Source: Oceanobacillus oncorhynchi | GTDB lineage: Bacteria; Bacillota; Bacilli; Bacillales; Amphibacillaceae | NCBI RefSeq assembly: GCF_000821065.1 | Contig: NZ_CDGG01000001.1 | Span: 3,100,001-3,164,000 of the forward strand | Direction of reading: 5' to 3' | Length of the DNA: 64,000 nucleotides | Shown: in pieces, positions 44,996-54,535 of the stretch | Layout: each line of letters starts with the position of its first letter | How positions within the stretch are numbered: the stretch's first letter is position 1 | Program-made: the position numbers and the translations under genes | Notes under the pieces: generated by a model | Database searches by the model: none | What the model was told of the DNA's origin: nothing | What the model saw: the letters and a program-made list of their open reading frames with translations, nothing else

Positions 44996-46527
44996 ACTCA
45001 ACTTTCGCACACTGAAATAGACATGTAACCCTTGATATAGTTAGGTAAACCTGCCACCCATTGCTGTACTTGATTTTTGATTAATTTTTGTATTGCTTTA
45101 TTGGTATGCTGGATGACATCATCAAGAATCTCGATTAATTGCTGTAAAGCAACAGCCCAATCCAGTTCATCAATTTCATCACATAATTCATAAAATAAGT
45201 CGCCTAGTGTTCGATCATCCGAGTTACAACGGTTTTGCCAAGAAAGCACGATATACCTTGTAAATACAATCGTGGTATGACTGATAAGGGCATCATAAGA
45301 CCGGCTTTGGAACTCTTTTTGTAGATTCAAAAGCGATTTGGTTGTCTTGAAAAAGACTTCAATATCCCAGCGCATCCCATAGATACGAATAATTTCTTGA
45401 TCGCTAAGGGTACAATCTGTACTCAAAATAGCGAGCCAGTCGCTCTTTTTATTACGATTACGCACAAATACGACTTTGACCGGCACACCGTTGGCTTGTG
45501 TGGTGTGAATGGAACGAAGAATGTTTTTCTTGCCGAATGCCGGTTTTGCCAGACGATAAAGTTCTTTTAAACTGACATGTTTGCCATCTACCAGATAACG
45601 TTGTTTTAAATTTTTAACCATGCCAACCACATCAAGTCCTTGTTCTTTGATGTCTTTGATCAGAGGCGGTTGGGTAAACCAGGAATCCATTAACACATAA
45701 GAAGCATCTATCCCGGCATTCATGGCACGCTGAAGCATACCCGGAATTTGTTCCGGTGCGGTTTGTAAGGCTTCCTGGCGACGTTTATATCCAGAACTGC
45801 GCTTATCGATGTCTTTAGAAATACCATTGATCTGATGCTTTTTCGAACTTAATAAAGAGAAGTCTACAGGCATAAAAGTTGCGCCATCGGACCATCCCAA
45901 AGTTAACATGCGGAACCCTTTATAAAACCTCATCTTTTGAGAAGCATGATCAAAACACCGGGCTAATAACTCTACTTTTTTGCTTCTATTCCGGTCATAA
46001 GAGGAATCATCGATGATAAATACTTTAGGACGACGATGACTCGTAAAGGCAGATACTTTTGAAATGACAGAAGAAGCCAAGACAAGCAGAAAACGCCGCC
46101 AATTAAAAGTAGACTTGTTTAAAAAGCGATAAACCGTATCTTTCGCCGGAAGATCTGCGGACTTCTTACTATCCAGCATACGAAACCAATTTTTATGTTC
46201 AAAGATGAGACGAAAGATTAATTGAAAAATAATAGCACTAGAAATGCCAAAAGACTTGGTAATTCCAGCGTTACGCAAATGTTTTAGAACACCTAATTCT
46301 TTAAATACAGATTTTATTTCAGTTGGCAGTTGCTTATTCGGGGCATTATTCGCTATCATGGTAGGAGACACCTCTTCTGTTTTGGTAGTGATTCTAGACA
46401 AATCAACTATACCAAACGGAAAGGTGTTTTTTCATGTTTAAAATCTGTGTCAAGCAACCTACTACAGTAGCTACAAGTACTTGAGCTTATTGATTTTATT
46501 AAGTTTTTCTAGGTGCGAAAGTTGAGT
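44996..46527 (-). mobile_element. Complete IS4-family insertion sequence
   Basis: A 1532-bp element with perfect 15-bp terminal inverted repeats ACTCAACTTTCGCAC at 44996-45010 and its complement at 46513-46527. It contains one transposase gene on the minus strand whose stop codon lies inside the left repeat. The flanks are TA-rich (TTATTATAT and TATATATAAC), so a target duplication cannot be delimited with certainty. Confidence 0.92.
44998..46401 (-). CDS. IS4-family transposase
   Basis: The 467-residue DDE transposase is uninterrupted. The three acidic residues lie in IIDDSSYDR, VLMDSWFTQ and the IS4 signature Y-2-R-3-E-6-K (YGMRWDIEVFFKTTKS). A helical N-terminal part (about 30-110) binds the ends. 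A GAGGTGTC-like site precedes the ATG at 46401. Intact frame and perfect ends suggest recent arrival or present activity. Confidence 0.93.
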   Translation of the reverse strand: MSRITTKTEEVSPTMIANNAPNKQLPTEIKSVFKELGVLKHLRNAGITKSFGISSAIIFQLIFRLIFEHKNWFRMLDSKKSADLPAKDTVYRFLNKSTFNWRRFLLVLASSVISKVSAFTSHRRPKVFIIDDSSYDRNRSKKVELLARCFDHASQKMRFYKGFRMLTLGWSDGATFMPVDFSLLSSKKHQINGISKDIDKRSSGYKRRQEALQTAPEQIPGMLQRAMNAGIDASYVLMDSWFTQPPLIKDIKEQGLDVVGMVKNLKQRYLVDGKHVSLKELYRLAKPAFGKKNILRSIHTTQANGVPVKVVFVRNRNKKSDWLAILSTDCTLSDQEIIRIYGMRWDIEVFFKTTKSLLNLQKEFQSRSYDALISHTTIVFTRYIVLSWQNRCNSDDRTLGDLFYELCDEIDELDWAVALQQLIEILDDVIQHTNKAIQKLIKNQVQQWVAGLPNYIKGYMSISVCES

Positions 46528-46685
46528 TATATATAACTGGCTGTATGATACGCCATTATAAGAATAAAAAAAGATAGCTCTTTTGATTGTTTATTTTTTA
46601 CAAAGAATTTTTAGTTGAAGAAAAATCCATACTGTTTATGATAAAATCAAAATGAAATATAAATTATAAAATACTTAAAAAGTGA

Positions 46686-47435
<750 letters not shown>

Positions 47436-47535
47436 GTACGTTTTTAATGTTTTAAACCAGATTGTTTAAATAGCCATTTTGTTATTGAGGTTAGTTATCT
47501 CCATCGTTATTTAATAACAAGAGATTATCATTCCA

Positions 47536-47582
47536 TTAAAGGGCGGTATGGCATATTAAAGGCCATTACCGCCCTTTAATAA
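47536..47582. terminator. Bidirectional terminator after map
   Basis: TTAAAGGGCGGTA...TACCGCCCTTTAA with an inner ATGGC/GCCAT stem; it lies between map and the convergent small gene. Confidence 0.8.
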
Positions 47583-47779
47583 ATTCGATCCAGAAACAGA
47601 AGTAAATTACTGCCCATCCATAGGAAAATCGCAATTTGAGTCAGGACATAAACGATTCGTTCCACGGCTGTTAATTTTCTTTCCTTTTTGATTTTTTTTA
47701 AATGAAAATAATAATAAACAGCGCATATCAGGAGGATTGCTCCAGATAATTGGGATATGTTTTCTAATAAGCCTGCCAA
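47576..47779 (-). CDS. Small two-helix membrane protein
   Basis: The 67-residue product has two transmembrane helices (about 10-26 and 44-64) separated by a basic loop (HLKKIKKERK). The start would be TTG 47779 with AAAGGAAAGAG about 10 bases upstream. No family is recognised; similar short membrane proteins occur alone in Bacillaceae. Confidence 0.55.
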   Translation of the reverse strand: MAGLLENISQLSGAILLICAVYYYFHLKKIKKERKLTAVERIVYVLTQIAIFLWMGSNLLLFLDRIY

Positions 47780-47965
47780 TAAAATCCCACTCTTTCCTTT
47801 GTAAGGTCATTCGATTGTTGAAATGTCGAACCCTGCTTCCTAGGGTCATTGTATCAAAATTTCCAATCTACAAAAAGCGTACGAAATACAGCGGCTGTTA
47901 GTTATGATTTTATAAATATTTTACAGCCAGTTACACTGCAATATTCAAACGGAATATTAAATAAT

Positions 47966-48005
47966 TAAAGTAAAGGTTATTTGACGTCAAGTAACCTTTA
48001 CTTTA
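47966..48005 (+). promoter_or_regulatory. 40-bp near-perfect palindrome upstream of an HTH gene
   Basis: Centred on TTGACGTCAA (47981-47990), with arms AAAGTAAAGGTTA and TAACCTTTACTTT; only the pair 47980/47991 is mismatched. It ends 28 bases before the regulator start and has no T run, so it looks like an operator rather than a terminator. Confidence 0.8.
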
Positions 48006-48033
48006 CCATTAATCATGAAGGGGCTGAAATCGA

Positions 48034-48243
48034 TTGAAAAATAATATGGTGGAATTCAGACGAAAATTTGATTATTCTCAGGAAAAACTTGCTGAGCTGC
48101 TTGGCGTTTCAAGACAAACCGTTATTTCAATTGAAAAAGGAAAATACAATCCATCACTTCCTTTAGCCATGATTATAGCCGAGCTTTTTCAAATAAATGT
48201 AGAGAATCTTTTTATTTTAGAGGAAGAAGATTATAAGAAATAA
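48034..48243 (+). CDS. Small XRE-family HTH regulator
   Basis: The 69-residue DNA-binding protein consists only of a Cro/C1-type HTH: VEFRRKFDYSQEKLAELLGVSRQTVISIEKGKYNPSLPLAM (about 6-46) and a dimer tail NVENLFILEEED. This is the YozG/YgzD-like stand-alone class often paired with membrane proteins. The TTG start follows AAGGGG. The upstream palindrome is a likely autoregulatory site. A 29-residue membrane peptide gene follows after 17 bases. Confidence 0.86.
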   Translation: MKNNMVEFRRKFDYSQEKLAELLGVSRQTVISIEKGKYNPSLPLAMIIAELFQINVENLFILEEEDYKK

Positions 48244-48260
48244 ATGAGCAGGGGGATATC

Positions 48261-48350
48261 GTGAATAAAGATGCAAACCGGGGACTATTCTTAATTTTAG
48301 GTTTTTTTCAGGCAGGTATGTTTGGTTTTATTGTATTTGCAGCGGCATAG
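48261..48350 (+). CDS. 29-residue membrane peptide
   Basis: GTG 48261 lies six bases after AGGGGG and opens a 29-codon frame whose product is one hydrophobic helix (GLFLILGFFQAGMFGFIVFAAA) with a short charged N-terminus. It directly follows the small HTH regulator and is likely in one transcript. Either a genuine small membrane protein or the truncated start of a larger DUF-type partner. Confidence 0.5.
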   Translation: MNKDANRGLFLILGFFQAGMFGFIVFAAA

Positions 48351-48456
48351 ACTATTTTATTTTCTAAAGTGAGAAATGAAACAATCTCTTTATTTTTTGT
48401 TTCCGTCAATTATCTGTGGCCTTTCATATAACAATTAAAATAGCATCAAAAAATCT

Positions 48457-48645
48457 GTGAGCTTTTTTAAAAGTGATATTAAATTTGTGATTAATCCCTT
48501 TGCTGTTCCAGATACGCTTTCTTTTTCAGACCAGGAAGAACTATTAACAATTATAGATAAAGCAGCAAATGATACAAATATTATTAGAGAAGCAGGGAAC
48601 GAACAGGAAAATAGAGATTGGGTAGGAATTATTCCCTTTTGGTAG
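48457..48645 (+). pseudogene. Possible gene remnant upstream of aspA
   Basis: A 62-codon frame with plausible protein composition (KFVINPFAVPDTLSFSDQEE and onward), but no ribosome site before its GTG. No family recognised. It may be the end of a decayed gene; evidence is weak. Confidence 0.25.
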
Positions 48646-48687
48646 TATAATGAACGTGATAGATTAGTATTTGTACAGGAAGTGTAT

Positions 48688-50115
48688 ATGATGAATAAAA
48701 CAGGATTTAGAACTGAAAAAGATTCTTTAGGACAAAAAACGATTTCTCAGGATGCTTATTATGGCGTTCAAACGGTACGTGCTCTTGAGAACTTTCCCAT
48801 CACGGAAATCCCAGTTCATAAAGAGCTGATTCTCGCGCTTGCCGAGGTGAAAAAGGGAGCGGCACTGGCCAATATGCATACTGGAATGCTGCCAGAATCT
48901 ATTGGGGGAGCAATTGTAAGCGCTGCCGAAGAAGTGATGGAAGGAAAACTATTGGATCAGTTTGTCGTGGATTCCATTCAGGGAGGAGCAGGCACCTCCA
49001 TTAATATGAACATGAATGAGGTGCTGGCCAACCGTGCTTTGGAAATATTGGGAAAAGAAAAAGGCGACTATAATTTCTGTTCGCCTAATACCCATGTCAA
49101 CATGTCCCAGTCCACCAATGATACGATACCAACGGCATTAAAAATAGCTTCCTATCGCATGGCTCAGGAATTGATAGCGACCTTGAAGCGATTGGAAAAA
49201 GAACTGGTGAAGAAAGAAGCAGAATTTCAGAATGTGCTAAAAATGGGACGAACTCACCTTCAGGATGCTGTACCAATCCTGTTAGGTCAGGAATTCAGCG
49301 CTTATTCGGAAGTGGTTAGCAGGGATATTAATAGAATTACGCAGGCAGCAGAGGCAATGCTGACGGTCAATATTGGTGCAACAGCTGTTGGGACAGGACT
49401 TAATGCCAAACCCGAGTACATGGAAAAGGCGGTAACACAACTATCTAAACAGCTTGGTGTAAAGCTTCATTCAGCGAAAAATTTAGTGGATGGCACACAA
49501 AATACAGATGCTTATACGGCACTTTCAGCGGCATTGAAAGTGTTGGCAATGAATATGTCCAAAATTTGTAATGATTTGCGTTTGATGGTATCCGGACCAA
49601 TGACAGGCTTTCAGGAAATCATTCTTCCTGCAAAGCAGCCGGGTTCTTCCATTATGCCTGGGAAAGTAAATCCGGTCATGATTGAAGTGGTCAACCAGGT
49701 TGCTTTTCAAGTTGCAGGCAATGACCAGTCGATTTGTATGGCATCTGAAGCCGGGCAATTTGAATTAAACGTGATGGGGCCTGTTATTATTTTTAATTTG
49801 CTGCAGTCTCTTAAAATAATGGATAATGGCTTAGATGTATTTACAAGCTATGCAGTAAGCGGTATAGAAGCAAATGTAGAGAGATGCCGTGAGTATGTGG
49901 AAGAGAGTTATGGCATTATCACCGCATTGAATCCACATTTAGGATATGAAACAGCTGCCAAGGTAGTTAAGCAGGCAATTGAAACAGGGCTGACTATCAA
50001 AGAAATCTGCAAGGCGCACGACCTTTTATCAGAGAAGGAACTGGATACGATTCTGGATCCAAAAGAGATGACAACACCTGGAATTGCCGGGAATGAGTTT
50101 CTGATGAAAAAATGA
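48688..50115 (+). CDS. aspA: Aspartate ammonia-lyase
   Basis: Catalyses aspartate to fumarate plus ammonia. The 475-residue protein has the fumarase/aspartase signature GSSIMPGKVNP (about residue 317 onward), SQSTNDTIPT and GRTHLQDAVP with the catalytic region. Features such as the N-terminal FRTEKDSLG and YYGVQTVRALENFPI favour aspartase over fumarase. The starts ATG 48688 and 48691 follow AGGA. Not preceded by ansA here. Monocistronic, ended by a terminator. Confidence 0.92.
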   Translation: MMNKTGFRTEKDSLGQKTISQDAYYGVQTVRALENFPITEIPVHKELILALAEVKKGAALANMHTGMLPESIGGAIVSAAEEVMEGKLLDQFVVDSIQGGAGTSINMNMNEVLANRALEILGKEKGDYNFCSPNTHVNMSQSTNDTIPTALKIASYRMAQELIATLKRLEKELVKKEAEFQNVLKMGRTHLQDAVPILLGQEFSAYSEVVSRDINRITQAAEAMLTVNIGATAVGTGLNAKPEYMEKAVTQLSKQLGVKLHSAKNLVDGTQNTDAYTALSAALKVLAMNMSKICNDLRLMVSGPMTGFQEIILPAKQPGSSIMPGKVNPVMIEVVNQVAFQVAGNDQSICMASEAGQFELNVMGPVIIFNLLQSLKIMDNGLDVFTSYAVSGIEANVERCREYVEESYGIITALNPHLGYETAAKVVKQAIETGLTIKEICKAHDLLSEKELDTILDPKEMTTPGIAGNEFLMKK

Positions 50116-50118
50116 ATA

Positions 50119-50165
50119 TCAAAAAGGTAACTGATTTCTTGCTTAAAGAACGCAGTTACCTTTTG
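50119..50165 (+). terminator. Terminator after aspA
   Basis: AAAAAGGTAACTG and CAGTTACCTTTTG arms with an internal loop. Confidence 0.8.
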
Positions 50166-50288
50166 ATTATCACTTCCTTCCAAAAGAAGCGCTCCTCACT
50201 AAATAACTAGTTAGGATTATACCGGTGAGAGCAGTTCACTGTGAAGACCTATCCTTCTAATCGAAAAGCCAATTTCCCCAATTTCACA

Positions 50289-50831
50289 CTATACTTTTTG
50301 TTTTTTAGGGAAAAGTGTATAGCTGAAACTTATTACAAAATCGATGATTACAATAAGAGACCAGAGCAGCATAATACGCATTAATGATTCAGTCTGAGCA
50401 TAATTGTTAATATAGAGAGTGATGATTATTAATATCCCGCCGCCGATGAACAAGGAGAGCAAATGCCGGTACCATCCTTCACGTTCTTTTCTGGCATGCG
50501 CTTTCCCGTACTTTATTTTTACCGGCTTATCACCGTTTCCGAATCGATAATTAAAATGGCCGTCTGCCCATTGAATCATCCGGTGGCCAAAGGCTATACT
50601 TACACCAATATAAACCGCGGCTATTCCATGTATCGTAGTAGCAACAGCGCCATTTTTTAAATCAATGACCGTTACAATAAGCAATATGAGATCTACAACA
50701 GGCGTACAAATCAACAGGAAGGTACCTAGTTTCTTCTTTTTCCATACATATCTGGAACATAATCCAGCTAAAACAAACACCCAAAATCCAATTTCACAAG
50801 CTATAATCAGCCAACCAATCAAATGAAACAC
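50289..50831 (-). CDS. Integral membrane protein divergent from a TetR gene
   Basis: The 180-residue protein has about five transmembrane helices (first pair at residues 3-25 and 35-60; last pair in the C-terminal third) with a charged central loop GKAHARKEREGW. It recalls B. subtilis YmcC-like proteins, which have no known role. The start would be GTG 50831, with no ribosome site visible; the start lies at the edge of the operator palindrome. Divergent placement makes it a likely target of the TetR regulator. Confidence 0.75.
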   Translation of the reverse strand: MFHLIGWLIIACEIGFWVFVLAGLCSRYVWKKKKLGTFLLICTPVVDLILLIVTVIDLKNGAVATTIHGIAAVYIGVSIAFGHRMIQWADGHFNYRFGNGDKPVKIKYGKAHARKEREGWYRHLLSLFIGGGILIIITLYINNYAQTESLMRIMLLWSLIVIIDFVISFSYTLFPKKQKV

Positions 50832-50844
50832 ATGCTATTATTAA

Positions 50845-50864
50845 TTTAGTACAACTGTATTAAA
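50845..50864. promoter_or_regulatory. TetR operator 1
   Basis: TTTAGTACAACTGTATTAAA is a 9-2-9 dyad with one mismatch. It forms the core of a larger inverted repeat with 18-base arms CATGCTATTATTAATTTA (50831-50848) and the complement ending at 50878. Confidence 0.72.
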
Positions 50865-50886
50865 TTAATAATAGCATGATTGTTTA

Positions 50887-50906
50887 TTTAATACAAGTGT
50901 GCTAAA
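50887..50906. promoter_or_regulatory. TetR operator 2 and tetR promoter
   Basis: TTTAATACAAGTGTGCTAAA is related to operator 1, 42 bases (four helical turns) away. It overlaps a promoter TTGTTT (50880-50885), 17-base spacer, TAAAAT (50903-50908), whose start would fall at about the A of the tetR ATG. Confidence 0.7.
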
Positions 50907-50914
50907 ATAAAAAT

Positions 50915-51511
50915 ATGCCAAAAAAAGTAGATCATCAAAAACGTAAAATTCAAATTGCAGAAACGACATGGAAAGTTATTGTAGAAGAGGGGATTGAACA
51001 TGCAACCGTCAGAAAAATAGCGCAAGCTTCAGGTTTATCAGTTGGTGCTGTCAGACATTATTTTGCAACGCAGTCGGAATTGCTGCACTTTTCCATGGAG
51101 CTTGTATCTGATCGGGTTATTCAAAGAGCGAAAGCAAGGAAATTTTCAAAAGACAGGGATCCGTTAGAGCTTGTGACAGAGGGTGTAAGTGAAGTACTGC
51201 CTGTCGATGAAGAACGAAAAATAGAAATGGGGGTATGGTTAGCTTTTTCAGCAAAAGTTCTGGTCGATAAAACACTTCGGGAGCTAAGTGATAAAGTCTA
51301 TGGTGACATGCATGAAGGATTTAAAAATGTTGTTCACGCATTGCAATTATTAGATATAGCAAAAGATGGACTTGACATAGAGATGGAGGTTAACAGGCTT
51401 CATGCTATCGTCGATGGGATGGCGATGCATCACTTATTAAATCCAGAGCAGTTTACACATGAAGAAATGATGGAGACTTTAAAGTATCACTTTCATTCTC
51501 TTATAAAGTAA
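50915..51511 (+). CDS. TetR-family transcriptional repressor
   Basis: The 198-residue protein has an N-terminal TetR HTH (ATVRKIAQASGLSVGAVRHYF, about 29-49) and a helical ligand domain; a conserved tail (TetR_C_6/BetI-like, PVDEERKIEMGVWLAF) places it near PksA/BetI-type regulators. The inducer is unknown. There is no ribosome site before ATG 50915, and the promoter would start transcription at the ATG itself, suggesting a leaderless mRNA. Two operators upstream predict repression of itself and of the divergent membrane-protein gene. Confidence 0.87.
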   Translation: MPKKVDHQKRKIQIAETTWKVIVEEGIEHATVRKIAQASGLSVGAVRHYFATQSELLHFSMELVSDRVIQRAKARKFSKDRDPLELVTEGVSEVLPVDEERKIEMGVWLAFSAKVLVDKTLRELSDKVYGDMHEGFKNVVHALQLLDIAKDGLDIEMEVNRLHAIVDGMAMHHLLNPEQFTHEEMMETLKYHFHSLIK

Positions 51512-51512
51512 T

Positions 51513-51686
51513 CTAAAGGCATCTAGCAGAAAGAAAATCGTAATTTTCAAATGTATAATCCAGTATTTCTTCTGCTACAATTTCATCCTCCTCTCTTTCT
51601 TCTAAAGAAAAGTTGTTAGAAAATATAGTAATGATTAAGATAAAAAGAAGAATTCCTGAAAATATAATTATTCTTTTCTTTTTCAT
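51513..51686 (-). CDS. Small single-helix membrane protein
   Basis: A 57-codon frame with AAAGGAA eight bases before the ATG at 51686. The product starts MKKKRIIIFSGILLFILIIT, an N-terminal signal or anchor helix, then an acidic external part (EEREEDEIVAEEILDY). No family known. Its stop is one base from the tetR stop, so the genes converge tightly. Confidence 0.6.
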   Translation of the reverse strand: MKKKRIIIFSGILLFILIITIFSNNFSLEEREEDEIVAEEILDYTFENYDFLSARCL

Positions 51687-51802
51687 ATGAAGGTTCCTTT
51701 CGTATTTTTCTCTTCATATAAATAATAGCAGAGGGGAAATAGAGTGTCTAAGCCATATTTTCTGATAATATAGTATTAGTAGTCTGAGAGGGAGGTAAGG
51801 TT

Positions 51803-52585
51803 ATGTTAAATGATCCATGGTTTACCGTTCGAAAAATAGATGAAAAAACATATGCCATTAGTGAGCTTGGTCATTGGGAAAAAGTGCATTCATTTTTGCT
51901 TATTGGAGACACAAAAGCAGCATTAATTGATACTGGCTTGGGTATTGATAATATGAAGCGAATCACAGATCAGCTGACGCCTCTGCCCATTGATGTTATC
52001 ACGACGCATGTACATTCCGATCATATTGGAAGTCATGGAGAATATGACCGGATATTTGTTCATGAAGCGGAAAGAGCTTGGCTTGTTCATGGTATTGTAG
52101 GGTTGTCATTAGAACAAATAAGACAAAATACAGCAAGGGATATTACGATTCCTGTGCCGGAAAGCTTTGACCCGAATACATATAAACCCTTCCAGGGTGA
52201 GCCAACTGGAATTTTAAAAGACGGTGATAGGGTGGAGCTGGGGAATAGAACATTAATTATCTACCATACTCCCGGCCATTCTCCAGGTCATATTGTGATT
52301 TTTGATGAAGAGACCGGATATTTATTTACAGGGGACTTGCTATATGATGAAACTCCAATCTATGCTTTTTTTCCGACAACCAATCCGGCAGACTTAGTAA
52401 ATTCGTTAGAGAGGCTCACGCAAATAAATCATGTCTCCATGATTTATGGAGCGCATAATACATTGGGACTTCTTCCTGAAATTTTAGATGAAGTTAAAAA
52501 TGCAGTGGAGTATTTACGGAAGCATGATTTTGTGCGATTTGGCACGGGAGTTCATACTTTTCATGGGTTTCGTGTGCAGTTTTAA
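51803..52585 (+). CDS. MBL-fold metallo-hydrolase
   Basis: The 260-residue protein has the metallo-beta-lactamase fold with the metal motif H69-V-H71-S-D73-H74, further ligands in HTPGHSPGH and FTGDLLYDE, and GAHNTLG near the C-terminus. It is of glyoxalase-II/hydrolase type with unknown substrate. No signal peptide. GAGGGAGGTAAGG precedes the ATG. Confidence 0.88.
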   Translation: MLNDPWFTVRKIDEKTYAISELGHWEKVHSFLLIGDTKAALIDTGLGIDNMKRITDQLTPLPIDVITTHVHSDHIGSHGEYDRIFVHEAERAWLVHGIVGLSLEQIRQNTARDITIPVPESFDPNTYKPFQGEPTGILKDGDRVELGNRTLIIYHTPGHSPGHIVIFDEETGYLFTGDLLYDETPIYAFFPTTNPADLVNSLERLTQINHVSMIYGAHNTLGLLPEILDEVKNAVEYLRKHDFVRFGTGVHTFHGFRVQF

Positions 52586-52643
52586 CTTCGAATATCATTA
52601 AGAGGGAAGGGAAATTCAATAGCTGAATCGAGGAGTGAAAAAA

Positions 52644-52967
52644 ATGAATGTAACTGAATTTCAACAATGGGTAAATAATTATTACGAACATAGAGGCTGG
52701 TCGGAATTAGATATTTTCATCCGGATCGGTTTTTTAGCAGAGGAAACAGGAGAAGTAGCAAGAGCCATAAGAGCACTGGAAATTGGCAGGGACAGACCGG
52801 ATGAGGCAACGGAATCAATTGCCGAAAATAGAAATGCATTAGCAGAGGAATTAGGAGATGTACTGGGGAACGTTATCGTCATCGCTAATAAATATAACAT
52901 CTCCTTGGAGGAAGTATTCCAGTCTCATAAAGAGAAGCTTTTAGAGCGTTATTCTGCGGACGGATAA
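52644..52967 (+). CDS. MazG-like nucleotide pyrophosphohydrolase
   Basis: The 107-residue protein has the MazG/NTP-PPase helical core: FLAEETGEVARAIRAL (EExxE metal site) and the second acidic motif EELGDVLGNVIVIANK (ExxD). Such proteins hydrolyse non-canonical (d)NTPs. ATG 52644 is eight bases after GAGGAG; the GTG at 52635 overlaps that site. Confidence 0.88.
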   Translation: MNVTEFQQWVNNYYEHRGWSELDIFIRIGFLAEETGEVARAIRALEIGRDRPDEATESIAENRNALAEELGDVLGNVIVIANKYNISLEEVFQSHKEKLLERYSADG

Positions 52968-52999
52968 TATCGTATTTTTATAAATAAGGAGCTGTCAAC

Positions 53000-54001
53000 A
53001 TGCAATCAGCGTATACGGAAAACAAGGAAGATAACAAAACAATCCTAAAGGAATATGTAGAAATCAATGGTGCAGAGCAAGGAATCATTGTAGAATCTTT
53101 AAATCAAAATAAGCCATTACTTTTATTCTTGCACGGCGGACCAGGGTTTCCAGCTTATCCCGTCAATAAAGCACATGGGGTAAACCTGGAGCAATATTTT
53201 GATGTGTGTTATTGGGACCAGAGAGGTACTGGAATGTCGTATGATGCGGATACAGCTAAAAAAGGGGTTACGGTGGAGCAGTTAATTGAAGATACAATTG
53301 AGGTAACAAATCATCTAAGAGATAAATACGCACGGGATAAAGTGTTTCTTCTTGGTCACTCCTGGGGCAGCTACCTGGGCAGTCTGGCGGCGCAAATACG
53401 TCCGGATCTTTTCTATGCGTATATTGGAGTGGGGCAGATAGGTTCTCAACTGGAATCAGAAAAAGAAGCCTATCAATATATTTTAAAAACAGCAAGGGAC
53501 AGGAAGGATAAACGTGCTGTCAAGCAAATTGAAAATGTGGCTTTTGATGAAAATTTTTATGAAAATCGAGCTTATGGCGCCATCAGGACTAAATTTACCG
53601 AGAAGTATGGCGGGGGGTTTTAAAGAGAGGGTTACTCCAATCTGGAAAGGTTGAAGCACGTTTTTTCGTGTGCGAATTATACATTTAATGAACGAATCAA
53701 TAGTTTTAAAGGGGCTGTTTTAGGCTGGCAGTCACTGGGGCATGTAATGGCCGCCGCAGATTTAGCAGAGCTTGTTCCCAAGCTTCCGTTGCCTGTCTTT
53801 ATACTTCAAGGTCAGCATGATTATCAAACAACCTACACGCAAGCGAAACATTTCTATGATTCCATCGAAGCTCCGTTCAAGAAAATGTATACCTTTGAAA
53901 ATTCCGCACACACGCCTTTTATTGAAGAACAAGTGCTATTTTATCAAATTATTGAAAATGATATTTTGCCTGTGGTTGAGGAAGAGATCTATTCTATTTA
54001 A
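53000..54001 (+). pseudogene. Alpha/beta hydrolase with two compensating frameshifts
   Basis: Proline-iminopeptidase-like alpha/beta hydrolase. The first part (53000-53623) has the oxyanion motif HGGPGFP, CYWDQRGTGMS and the nucleophile elbow GHSWGS; the second (to 54001) has the acid in QGQHDYQT and the histidine in NSAHTPF. The frame breaks after GGCGGGGGG (an extra G near 53615) and is restored by a missing base near 53648; the total length is a multiple of three and would give a 333-residue enzyme. The homopolymer position makes sequence error plausible; otherwise the gene is inactive. Confidence 0.83.
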
Positions 54002-54042
54002 ATCGTGTATTCAAATAAAAATATTAAAAAGCAGGTGGCAGT

Positions 54043-54447
54043 ATGAAATTTAATAATTTTTCAGCAGTGCAAGTAAGGATAGCCAGACCGACAGATAAAT
54101 TTGATGAAATAATCAGCTTTTACGAAACGGGTGTAGGTTTAACAAAAATAGAAGTATTTGAAGGAGACAGAGGGATTAAGGGAGTTATCTTCGGATTGCC
54201 TCATACAGACTATCATTTAGAATTTACATCTCATCAAGACGGAAGCCCATGCCCTGCACCTACGAAAGATAATCTGCTGGTTTTTTATATAGAAAATAAA
54301 GATGAAATCATGCATGTCGTAAATCGTTTGGCCCAAATGGGATATAACGAAGTAGAGCCAGAGAATCCCTATTGGAAAGACAAAGGAGTTACCATCGAAG
54401 ATCCAGATGGCTGGAGAGTCGTTTTTATGAACCGCTCCTATGATTAA
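54043..54447 (+). CDS. VOC (glyoxalase/bleomycin-resistance) family protein
   Basis: The 134-residue protein has the two beta-alpha-beta-beta-beta modules of the VOC fold, with RIARPTDKFDEIISFY at the start, HLEFTSHQDG (candidate metal ligands His/Glu) and ending TIEDPDGWRVVFMNR, typical of YwbC/YkcA-like dioxygenase/lyase relatives. Substrate unknown. AGCAGGTGG precedes the ATG. Confidence 0.87.
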   Translation: MKFNNFSAVQVRIARPTDKFDEIISFYETGVGLTKIEVFEGDRGIKGVIFGLPHTDYHLEFTSHQDGSPCPAPTKDNLLVFYIENKDEIMHVVNRLAQMGYNEVEPENPYWKDKGVTIEDPDGWRVVFMNRSYD

Positions 54448-54535
54448 AATGAGATGTGTTATTTTTTAGAAAATTAGTAAGCTATCCTACCTTTCATGCT
54501 GATGTTAAAATGTAGTAAAAGAGGAGGTAATTATC

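Noticed and set aside
47966-48005. Palindrome as a transcription terminator
   Set aside because: No T run on either side, and it is positioned immediately before a regulator gene where an operator is expected.
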